Shown in pieces: positions 1 to 5,421 of a stretch of 7,302 bases of DNA. The DNA comes from Clostridiales bacterium UBA4696. Lineage in GTDB: Bacteria; Bacillota; Clostridia; Oscillospirales; Oscillospiraceae. The stretch covers positions 9,024-16,325 of the forward strand of contig DHKK01000068.1 in NCBI GenBank assembly GCA_002404795.1. The letters are read 5' to 3'. Each line of letters starts with the position of its first letter. Position 1 is the first letter of the stretch. The notes beneath the pieces were generated by a model. That model was not told the DNA's origin, searched no databases, and saw only the letters and a program-made list of their open reading frames with translations. The translations under genes and the position numbers were made by a program.

Positions 1-25
1 TCCCCTGGAAGGGGAGCCTTGGGAT
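1..25. repeat. GC-rich palindrome at left edge, possible dispersed repeat fragment
   Basis: Perfect 6-bp inverted arms TCCCCT (1-6) and AGGGGA (10-15) flank GGA, and the structure may continue outside the window. On the minus strand it reads as CCAAGGCTCCCCTTCCAGGG, inside the C-terminal codons of the MerR gene (residues IPRLPFQG). From memory, sequences of the form GGCTCCCCT-loop-AGGGGAGC are common dispersed repeats in gut clostridia. That identification is recall, not a search. If right, the regulator's tail is formed by repeat sequence. Confidence 0.35.
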
Positions 26-853
26 CTCATGCTTCCCGGACGGGATGGTGATCTCGGTGACGAATTTTTCGGTGTCGTTCGTCAGGCCGTAGTCGATCAG
101 GGTGATCTCGCGGGAGAAGCCGTCTGGCTGCAGGTGGTTTGCGCGGATGTAGTCCATCAAACGGCGGTAGCGCTCCGGCGACTGCAGGTGGCTGCCGCCG
201 AAGCGCACGCGGACGCACGCGGAGGCGGGCAGGCAGATCGGCTCGCCGGTCACCTGATCCTCTGCGTCCGGGGCGAGGAACATGCCGTCGTACTGCAAGA
301 AATCTCCCGCCCGCAGATGCTCCTCCGAGACGCTGACGCCGATCTTGCCGAGGAAGATCAGCGCCTCGTTCTGCTCCCGCGCCAGCTGGATCGTCGGCAG
401 CTCGAGCTGGCTGCAGTCAGTGATGCGCAGCGTCTGCCCCAGCCAGAACAGGCGGCAGGGGCCGCAGTCCACGCGCTCGATCCTGTCGAGCTGCGTCGTC
501 TGCGCCTCGCGCAGCTGGCGCAGGCGGTTGTCGATCTTGCGCTCGATGCGCGCGAGCTCCTGCTGCCGCCGGGCGACCTCCTGCTTCTGCTGGCGGAGCT
601 TCTCCTCGATGCGGCCCACGTCGCGGTTCTGCAGGAAGTCCGCGATCTGCGGCAGGGGCATATCCAGCGCGCGCAGGTAGCGGATGGTATTGAAGATCTC
701 AAACTGCCGCGTGCTGTAGTAGCGGTAGCCGGTATCGGGGTCGACGTACTCCGGCTCGAGCAGCCCGCTCTTTTCATAATACCGGATGCTGCTCTGGCTC
801 AGATGGAACCAGCTGGCCATCTGGCCGATGGAAAACAGCTTCTGCTCCTCCAT
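1..853 (-). CDS. MerR-family multidrug-sensing transcription activator, BmrR-like (3' end cut off)
   Basis: This is a partial gene: 284 codons are readable from the ATG at 853 with no stop before the window edge. The N-terminus is a MerR winged helix-turn-helix: SIGQMASWF (8-16), then SIRYYEKSGLLEP (22-34) and YVDPDTGYRYY (36-46), which is very close to the BmrR/BltR pattern. A charged coiled-coil linker (about 80-121, rich in Q, R, E and K) follows; in this family it forms the antiparallel dimer helix. From about residue 122 to the edge lies a GyrI/BmrR-type effector-binding domain that would sense hydrophobic or cationic drugs. BmrR is about 278 residues, so little is missing. The ribosome site AAAGGAG (863-869 region, minus strand) lies inside the end of the upstream MATE gene, whose stop is 3 nt before this ATG, so the two are cotranscribed and probably coupled. 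It likely activates the MATE promoter at 2225-2255 and hence its own gene. Family assignment is firm; the ligand is unknown. The last visible codons lie in a palindromic repeat-like sequence. Confidence 0.93.
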   Translation of the reverse strand, partial: MEEQKLFSIGQMASWFHLSQSSIRYYEKSGLLEPEYVDPDTGYRYYSTRQFEIFNTIRYLRALDMPLPQIADFLQNRDVGRIEEKLRQQKQEVARRQQELARIERKIDNRLRQLREAQTTQLDRIERVDCGPCRLFWLGQTLRITDCSQLELPTIQLAREQNEALIFLGKIGVSVSEEHLRAGDFLQYDGMFLAPDAEDQVTGEPICLPASACVRVRFGGSHLQSPERYRRLMDYIRANHLQPDGFSREITLIDYGLTNDTEKFVTEITIPSGKHEIPRLPFQG

Positions 854-856
854 ATC

Positions 857-2200
857 TCAAGCTCCTTTCGCGGGTCTTGCCGCCCGCCGGGTGATATACA
901 CATACGCGCACACGCACACGCAGATGGAAAACAGCGAGCCTGCGGCATTCGCCAGCCCCATCGGCAGCAGCGTCTGCGGAAACAGCCGGGACGTCAGATA
1001 CGCGCCGGGGATGCGGACGCAGACGATCGACAGAAAATTATGCAGAAACGACAGCCCGGACCGGCCGCAGGCGCAGAAATAGCCGCTGAAGCTGAACTGC
1101 ACCCCGGCAAAGAAGCTGTCCCAGATGTACCCGCGCAGATACTGCCCCCCGGCCAGCACCGCCGCCTGGTCCGGCGTGAACAGACCCACCAGCAGCTCGG
1201 CGATGAACTGCACCGCAAGGACCGTGACCGCACCAAACCCACAGGCCAGACCGATGGCCCAGAACAGGGTCTGCTTCGCCCGCTCCGGCTTTCCCGCGCC
1301 GAGATTCTGCGCGCCCAGCGCAGAGACCGCCGACAGCATGGACGACGGGACGAGGAACAGAAAGCCGATGATCTTCTCCACGATCCCGACAGCCGCGGCG
1401 TCGGTCAGCCCGCGGCGGTTGGCGATGATGGTGATCACGATGAAGGAGATCTGGATAAACCCGTCCTGCACGGCGATGGGGACGCCCGTCCTCAAGATCG
1501 CGTCCATCACCGGCTTCTGCGGCCGCAGGTCTGCCTTTGCCAGCGGCATGGTCCTTCTGCGCACGATCACCGCGAGGCTGACCGCCACGCTGATGGCCTG
1601 CGAGAGCGACGTGCCGAGCGCGGCCCCGGCCGGGCCGAGGTGCAGCGCGCCGATGAACAGGTAGTCGAGCGCGATATTGGCCAGACATGCAATGAAAATG
1701 AAAATCATCGGGCTTTTGGAATCGCCCATGCCGCGGAAGATGGCGCTGAGGATATTATACGCCGTAATGCACGGAATGCCAAGAAAACAAATCGTCAGAT
1801 AGCGGACCGTCCCCTCGACCGCCGCCTCCGGCGTCGACATGACAGCCGTGATCGGGCGGCGGAGCAGCAGCAGCCCGGCCGTCAGCACGAGTGAGAGTGA
1901 TAAAAACAGCGTCACCGTATTGCCCGTGGCCGCGGCGGCCCGCGGCCGGTCGCCCGCGCCGATGGCCCGCGCGACCGAGACCGTCGTGCCCATCGCCAGC
2001 CCCACGATCATGACCGTCAGCATGTGCATGACCTGCGAGCCGACGGCGACGGCCGTCGTTCCCGCGACGCCCTCATACCGGCCGATGATGAACAGGTCCG
2101 CCATCCCATAGAGCGTCTGCAGCAGGTAGGACAGCAGATACGGCAGCGAAAAGTCGATCAGCTGCCTGCCCACGCTGCCGGTCGTCAGATTCTTTTCCAT
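857..2200 (-). CDS. MATE-family multidrug efflux transporter
   Basis: A 447-residue inner-membrane antiporter of the MATE (MatE) family, the usual full length. Such proteins export cationic and hydrophobic drugs using a Na+ or H+ gradient. The two homologous six-helix halves are visible. The N half has LPYLLSYLLQTLYGMADLFIIG (19-40), ARAIGAGD (77-84) and the conserved loop RGMGDSKSP (156-164). The C half has the matching ALGAQNLGAGKPERA (294-308) and a second loop at GYFCACGRSG (373-382). The last helix (about 422-437) is an unusual alternating Val/Cys/Tyr stretch coded by a CA-rich run. The start is ATG at 2200, with AAGGGAGG on the minus strand (2208-2215) 7 nt upstream. It is the first gene of an operon with the MerR regulator, 3 nt downstream. 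Transcription is expected from the 19-bp-spaced MerR-type promoter at 2225-2255, so expression is probably drug-inducible. The substrate cannot be read from the sequence, and neither NorM nor MepA can be assigned confidently. Confidence 0.95.
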   Translation of the reverse strand: MEKNLTTGSVGRQLIDFSLPYLLSYLLQTLYGMADLFIIGRYEGVAGTTAVAVGSQVMHMLTVMIVGLAMGTTVSVARAIGAGDRPRAAAATGNTVTLFLSLSLVLTAGLLLLRRPITAVMSTPEAAVEGTVRYLTICFLGIPCITAYNILSAIFRGMGDSKSPMIFIFIACLANIALDYLFIGALHLGPAGAALGTSLSQAISVAVSLAVIVRRRTMPLAKADLRPQKPVMDAILRTGVPIAVQDGFIQISFIVITIIANRRGLTDAAAVGIVEKIIGFLFLVPSSMLSAVSALGAQNLGAGKPERAKQTLFWAIGLACGFGAVTVLAVQFIAELLVGLFTPDQAAVLAGGQYLRGYIWDSFFAGVQFSFSGYFCACGRSGLSFLHNFLSIVCVRIPGAYLTSRLFPQTLLPMGLANAAGSLFSICVCVCAYVYITRRAARPAKGA

Positions 2201-2224
2201 TCGGATCCCTCCCTTTTGCCCCGT

Positions 2225-2255
2225 ATGATAAACCCTGCAATCGTTGCAGAGTCAA
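2225..2255 (-). promoter_or_regulatory. MerR-type promoter of the MATE-MerR operon (19-bp spacer)
   Basis: On the minus strand the -35 box is TTGACT (2250-2255) and the -10 box is TATCAT (2225-2230). The spacer, 2231-2249, is 19 bp. Ordinary sigma-A promoters have about 17 bp. A 19-bp spacer is the hallmark of promoters activated by MerR-family proteins, which twist the DNA to realign the boxes. The spacer holds a near-perfect dyad. The predicted start near 2218 leaves a short leader that contains the ribosome site at 2208-2215. The MerR regulator encoded by the same operon is the obvious candidate activator. Confidence 0.85.
2232..2252. promoter_or_regulatory. Predicted MerR operator dyad in the MATE promoter spacer
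   Basis: On the minus strand the half-sites are ACTCTGCAA and TTGCAGGGT, separated by CGA. They are inverted repeats of 9 bp with one mismatch; the inner 6 bp, CTGCAA and TTGCAG, match perfectly. The dyad sits between the -35 and -10 boxes and overlaps the last three bases of the -35, as in known MerR and BmrR sites. The ACTCT start of the half-site resembles the BmrR-type consensus as I recall it. Confidence 0.82.
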
Positions 2256-2292
2256 GCCCTGTACGCAAAAAAATCCAAAACCCGCAGAAATT

Positions 2293-2307
2293 CGATCACA
2301 GGGTTTA
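2293..2307 (-). repeat. Inverted near copy of half the MerR operator region, at the divergent promoter
   Basis: On the minus strand 2293-2307 reads TAAACCCTGTGATCG. The plus strand at 2229-2243 reads TAAACCCTGCAATCG, so 13 of 15 bases match in inverted orientation, with centres 64 bp apart. The first copy covers one MerR half-site and its centre; the second overlaps the -35 box of the plus-strand promoter. No full dyad is evident at the second copy. It may be a weak or auxiliary binding half-site, or chance. Confidence 0.4.
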
Positions 2308-2332
2308 CTTTTCGGACAGTTTCCTATATAAT
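2304..2332 (+). promoter_or_regulatory. Sigma-A promoter of the DUF1275 gene
   Basis: The -35 box TTTACT (2304-2309) and the perfect -10 box TATAAT (2327-2332) are 17 bp apart. The expected start of transcription is about 2339-2341, which places a GTG at 2335 upstream of the transcript and supports the TTG start at 2383 with a leader of about 40 nt. It is back to back with the MATE promoter, with roughly 50 bp between their -35 boxes. Confidence 0.85.
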
Positions 2333-2382
2333 GAGTGCGTTTGCGTGCCGACGCGCAGAAAAACGCAGAGGAGGCGGGCGAC

Positions 2383-3063
2383 TTGCACCTCAAAACCAGA
2401 TTTCACGGGCAGATGTCCGACACGTTCCAGGCGGCCGTGTTCGTCACGCTCTCGGGCGGCTTTCAGGACGCCTATACCTATATCTGCCGCGGGCAGGTCT
2501 TTGCCAACGCGCAGACGGGCAACATCGTGCTTCTGAGCGCGGCGCTGCTGCGGGGCGACTGGGCCGTGTGCCTCAAGTATGTGATCCCGCTGCTGTCCTT
2601 CGTGTTCGGCACGATGGCGGCGGAGTTCATCCACATGCGCTTCCGCAATTTCCGGCAGCTGCACTGGCGGCAGCTGGTCCTGATTCAGGAGATCGCGTTT
2701 TTGCTCATCGTCGGCTTCCTGCCGCACAGCGTCGACCCGCTGGCAAACGCCCTGGTCTCCTTCGTCTGCGCCATGCAGGTGCACACGTTCCACAAGGTCC
2801 ACGGCCACGCCTACGCCAGCACGATGTGCATCGGCAATCTCCGCTGCGCGTCCGAGGCACTGGGCGAATATTTCCATTCGCATGACCGCAGATCGCTCGA
2901 GGCCGCGCGGACGTATTTCGGCGTCATCCTCGTCTTCGCCGTCGGCGCGGGGCTGGGCAGCTTCGTGACGGAGGCGGCGGACATCCGCGCCATCTGGGTC
3001 TGCTGCGGGCTTCTGCTGGTGAGCTTCGCGCTGATGTTCGTGCGCGGCGAGCGCGAGGGATAA
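2383..3063 (+). CDS. YoaK/DUF1275-family membrane protein (TTG start)
   Basis: A 226-residue polytopic membrane protein of the DUF1275 (YoaK) family, normal in length, with about six hydrophobic segments (roughly 14-33, 62-84, 97-114, 118-136, 176-195, 203-220). The family signature is clear: GGFQDAYTYICRGQVFANAQTGN (25-47), with the conserved Gly-Asp and the NAQTGN turn, followed later by ASTMCIGNLR (145-154). The family's function is not established; transport has been suggested. I chose the TTG at 2383 because AGAGGAGG (2367-2374) lies 8 nt upstream. The longer in-frame GTG at 2335 is upstream of the predicted transcription start, and ATG 2413 lacks a good ribosome site. It is monocistronic: it has its own promoter at 2304-2332 and a strong terminator just after the TAA stop. 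It is divergent from the MATE operon, so shared control is possible. Confidence 0.88.
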   Translation: MHLKTRFHGQMSDTFQAAVFVTLSGGFQDAYTYICRGQVFANAQTGNIVLLSAALLRGDWAVCLKYVIPLLSFVFGTMAAEFIHMRFRNFRQLHWRQLVLIQEIAFLLIVGFLPHSVDPLANALVSFVCAMQVHTFHKVHGHAYASTMCIGNLRCASEALGEYFHSHDRRSLEAARTYFGVILVFAVGAGLGSFVTEAADIRAIWVCCGLLLVSFALMFVRGEREG

Positions 3064-3070
3064 GCTTGAA

Positions 3071-3119
3071 AAAAGTCAAGGAATGTTCACAAAACGTTCC
3101 TTGACTTTTCATATTTTTT
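3071..3119 (+). terminator. Rho-independent terminator after the DUF1275 gene
   Basis: Two 17-nt arms, AAAAGTCAAGGAATGTT (3071-3087) and AACGTTCCTTGACTTTT (3093-3109), pair along their full length with one G-T wobble around a 5-nt loop. They are followed by an AT-rich tail with six T (3114-3119). The stem begins 8 nt after the stop codon at 3063. The right arm contains the -35 box of the next promoter. Confidence 0.87.
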
Positions 3120-3128
3120 GCTTATAAT
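3101..3128 (+). promoter_or_regulatory. Sigma-A promoter of the MarR-ABC exporter operon
   Basis: The -35 box TTGACT (3101-3106) and the perfect -10 box TATAAT (3123-3128) are 16 bp apart. The -35 lies inside the right arm of the upstream terminator and the spacer contains its T-run, so the two elements share DNA. The predicted start, about 3135, falls in the first copy of the 12-bp palindrome. Confidence 0.83.
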
Positions 3129-3132
3129 TTAG

Positions 3133-3159
3133 TTCAATATTGAACAGTTCGATATTGGA
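3133..3159. promoter_or_regulatory. Tandem palindromic operator, predicted MarR autoregulatory site
   Basis: A perfect 12-bp palindrome TTCAATATTGAA (3133-3144) is followed 15 bp later by a second copy, TTCGATATTGGA (3148-3159), which differs at two positions. The first covers the predicted transcription start and the second runs into the GGAGG ribosome site (3157-3161). AT-rich palindromes next to their own gene are typical of MarR-family operators. Binding would block RNA polymerase at this promoter, so repression relieved by a ligand is the simplest reading. No direct evidence links this protein to this site. Confidence 0.75.
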
Positions 3160-3169
3160 GGTCTTTTAT

Positions 3170-3649
3170 ATGCCGGAACCCATGCTGACCGCTTCAGCCA
3201 TGTTCGCCAATGCGGCGAGATTCGCCGACGCCTATCATACCGCCATCCTGCCCCTGTGCGCAAAGACCGGGATCCCGCCCGCCGCGGTGGATATCCTGCT
3301 GTTTCTGGCCAACAACCCCGGCTGCGAGACGGCGGGGGAGATCTGCCGGATGCGGGGGATGAAGCCCGCGCTCGTATCGTTTCACATTGACCGGCTCGTG
3401 AGCGAGGGGTATCTGCTCCGCCGGCCCGTGCCGGGCGACCGGCGCAAGACGGCGCTCGCGCTGACCGAACAGGCGCAGCCCATCGTCGCCGAGGGGCGCG
3501 AGCTGCAGCGGGCCTTTGCCGCCCGGCTGACCGAGGGCATGAGCGCGGAGGATCTGGCGCACTTCCGCCGCTGCGTCGCCATTTTTGACCGCAATATCGA
3601 GCAGATCCGCGCCGAAAAATCCAAAGGAACGGAGACTCAGAACCCATGA
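3170..3649 (+). CDS. MarR-family transcriptional regulator of the ABC exporter operon
   Basis: A 159-residue protein, the normal MarR length. The winged helix-turn-helix spans about 38-100: AVDILLFLANNPG (39-51), the recognition helix region KPALVSFHIDRLVSEGYL (65-82), and a wing with the hallmark DRRKTALALTEQ (90-101). Helices at both ends would form the dimer interface. It has four cysteines (30, 52, 59, 135), but a redox role cannot be claimed. The start is ATG 3170, with GGAGG (3157-3161) 8 nt upstream. An in-frame TTG at 3140 lies within the operator and almost at the transcription start, so I rejected it. The stop overlaps the next gene's start (ATGA at 3646-3649), which indicates coupling to the ABC exporter. 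It likely represses its own operon through the tandem palindromes at 3133-3159, with release by an exporter substrate. The ligand is unknown. Confidence 0.93.
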   Translation: MPEPMLTASAMFANAARFADAYHTAILPLCAKTGIPPAAVDILLFLANNPGCETAGEICRMRGMKPALVSFHIDRLVSEGYLLRRPVPGDRRKTALALTEQAQPIVAEGRELQRAFAARLTEGMSAEDLAHFRRCVAIFDRNIEQIRAEKSKGTETQNP

Positions 3650-5421
3650 TCCAGCTACTCAAACGTATGCGCAGACGCGAAGCGCTGATGGCGCTGCTCT
3701 GCGCGGTCCTGGTCGTCGGGCAGGTCTATTTTGACCTGCGGCTGCCGGACTATATGACCGAGCTCACCAAGCTCATCAAAACGCCCGGCAGCAGCACGGG
3801 CGACATCCTGTCCGTCGGCGGAGAAATGCTACTGTGCACGCTGTGCAGCGCCGTGCTCGCCGTCGGCTGCGGGTATCTGTCCGCGCGGACGGCCGCGGGC
3901 TTCAGCTTTTCCGTGCGCCGCGACCTGTTCCACCACGTGATGGACGCGGGCAGCGAGGAGATGCAGACCTTCTCCGTCCCCAGCCTCATCACGCGCACGA
4001 CCAACGACATCACCCAGATCCAGATGATCGTCGCGATGGGCCTGCAGATGCTCATGAAGGCCCCGATCATGGCCGTGTGGGCCGTGATCAAGATCCTCGG
4101 CAAGAGCTGGACGCTCTCGGCCGTGACGGCGGGCTTCGTCGTGGCGCTGGTCACGCTGGTGCTGCTCATCATGTCGAGCTGCCTGCCCCGGTTCCGCAGG
4201 GTGCAGAAGAAGACGGACGAGATCAACCGCGTCGCCCGGGAGAATCTGACCGGCATCAGCGTCGTGCACGCCTTCGGCGCGGAGGACTATCAGAACAAGA
4301 AATTCGACGGCCCGAGCCGCGATATGATGGACCTGCAGCTGAAAAACCAGCGTCTTTTCGCCCTGCTGCAGCCCGCGATGGGCCTCGGCATGAACGGCCT
4401 CGCACTCGCCATCTACTGGGTCGGCGCGGCGCTGGTCGAGTCGATCGCGCAGACGGACATGGCCGGGCGGCTGACGATGTTCACGAACGTGCTCGTGTTC
4501 AGCACGTATGCGACGTACGTGGTCATGTCGTTCATGATGCTCGTGATGATCTTCATGCTGCTGCCGCAGGCGCAGGTCTCGGCGGAGCGTATCAACGAGG
4601 TGCTGAACACGAAGCCCCACGTCGTCGAGGGTTCGAAGACCGAAGGGCGCGAGACCGGCACGGTCGAGTTCCGCGACGTCTCCTTCCGCTATCCCCATGC
4701 GGCCGCCGACGAGCTCGAGCACATCAGCTTCCGCGTCGAACGCGGCCAGACGCTCGCCATCATCGGCGCGACCGGCAGCGGCAAGACGACGCTCGCCGGC
4801 CTCATCCCGCGGTTCTATGACGCAACGCAGGGCACTGTTCTGGTCGACGGCGTCGACGTGCGGGACTATACCTTTGACGCGTTGTATGACAAGCTCGGCT
4901 ACGTGACGCAGAAGGCCGTGCTCTTCTCCGGCACTGTGCAGGACAATATCTTCTTCGGCCAGAGCGAAGCCGCGGATACCGACGAGACGCTGCAGCAGGC
5001 GCTGCAGCTGTCGCAGGCGGCAGAGTTCGTGGACCGCTACCCGGAAAAGGCCGCGCACCCCATCGCGCAGCTGGGCCGGAACGTCTCCGGCGGGCAGAAG
5101 CAGCGGCTGTCGATCGCGCGGGCGCTGGCAAGAAAACCGGAGATCCTGATCTTCGACGATTCGTTCTCCGCGCTGGACTATAAGACTGACGCGGCCCTGC
5201 GCGAAGGGCTTGCAAAGCAGCTGCCTAGCACGACGAAGATCATCGTCGCCCAGCGCATCAGCACCATCCGCCACGCGGATCAGATCCTCGTCCTCGACCG
5301 CGGCGCGATCGCCGGGCTCGGCACGCATGACGCACTGATGGCGTCCTGCCCCGTCTACCGGGAGATCGCCATGTCGCAGCTGAGCGAGGAAGAACTCAAA
5401 AAAGGAGGCGCATCCAAATGA
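3646..5421 (+). CDS. Heterodimeric ABC multidrug exporter, subunit with degenerate ATP site
   Basis: A 591-residue half-transporter with six membrane helices (about 13-33, 58-80, 127-150, 156-177, 242-265, 278-306) fused to an ATPase domain. It belongs to the type IV exporters like BmrC/BmrD, LmrC/LmrD and TM287/TM288. Visible motifs are A-loop Y349, Walker A GATGSGKT (374-381, K380), Q-loop Q422, canonical signature VSGGQ (480-484), Walker B ILIFD (500-504) and D-loop SALD (508-511). Two catalytic positions are altered: the residue after Walker B is Asp505 rather than Glu, and the switch histidine is Gln536 (VAQRIS). In known heterodimers this marks the subunit whose own ATP site hydrolyses poorly while its intact signature completes the partner's active site. 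The start ATG overlaps the MarR stop by 4 nt, with GGAG (3631-3634) upstream. Its stop overlaps the partner's ATG. Drug or lipid-like substrates are likely but not readable here. Confidence 0.95.
   Translation: MIQLLKRMRRREALMALLCAVLVVGQVYFDLRLPDYMTELTKLIKTPGSSTGDILSVGGEMLLCTLCSAVLAVGCGYLSARTAAGFSFSVRRDLFHHVMDAGSEEMQTFSVPSLITRTTNDITQIQMIVAMGLQMLMKAPIMAVWAVIKILGKSWTLSAVTAGFVVALVTLVLLIMSSCLPRFRRVQKKTDEINRVARENLTGISVVHAFGAEDYQNKKFDGPSRDMMDLQLKNQRLFALLQPAMGLGMNGLALAIYWVGAALVESIAQTDMAGRLTMFTNVLVFSTYATYVVMSFMMLVMIFMLLPQAQVSAERINEVLNTKPHVVEGSKTEGRETGTVEFRDVSFRYPHAAADELEHISFRVERGQTLAIIGATGSGKTTLAGLIPRFYDATQGTVLVDGVDVRDYTFDALYDKLGYVTQKAVLFSGTVQDNIFFGQSEAADTDETLQQALQLSQAAEFVDRYPEKAAHPIAQLGRNVSGGQKQRLSIARALARKPEILIFDDSFSALDYKTDAALREGLAKQLPSTTKIIVAQRISTIRHADQILVLDRGAIAGLGTHDALMASCPVYREIAMSQLSEEELKKGGASK

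Noticed and set aside
29..1894. Plus-strand open frame of 621 codons opposite the MerR and MATE genes
   Set aside because: It is antisense to two clear family members, its protein is low-complexity and rich in Arg, Ala, Gln and Asp, it shows no domain, and it has no ribosome site or promoter. It is a by-product of GC-rich codons on the other strand.
2305..2883. Minus-strand open frame of 192 codons opposite the DUF1275 gene
   Set aside because: It covers the plus-strand promoter and the DUF1275 signature and has biased low-complexity composition; the DUF1275 reading is clearly the real one.
3074..3079. Minus-strand TTGACT in the left arm of the terminator as a reverse promoter
   Set aside because: It is just the mirror of the -35 in the right arm; there is no -10 at a suitable distance and no minus-strand gene that would use it.
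3140..3169. Upstream TTG start at 3140 for the MarR gene
   Set aside because: It lies inside the operator, within a few bases of the predicted transcript start, and has no room for a ribosome site; ATG 3170 has GGAGG 8 nt upstream.
3120..3645. Leader-peptide attenuator of the BmrB type for the ABC exporter
   Set aside because: The gene before the exporter is a complete MarR regulator, with no terminator or antiterminator pair between it and the first ABC gene.
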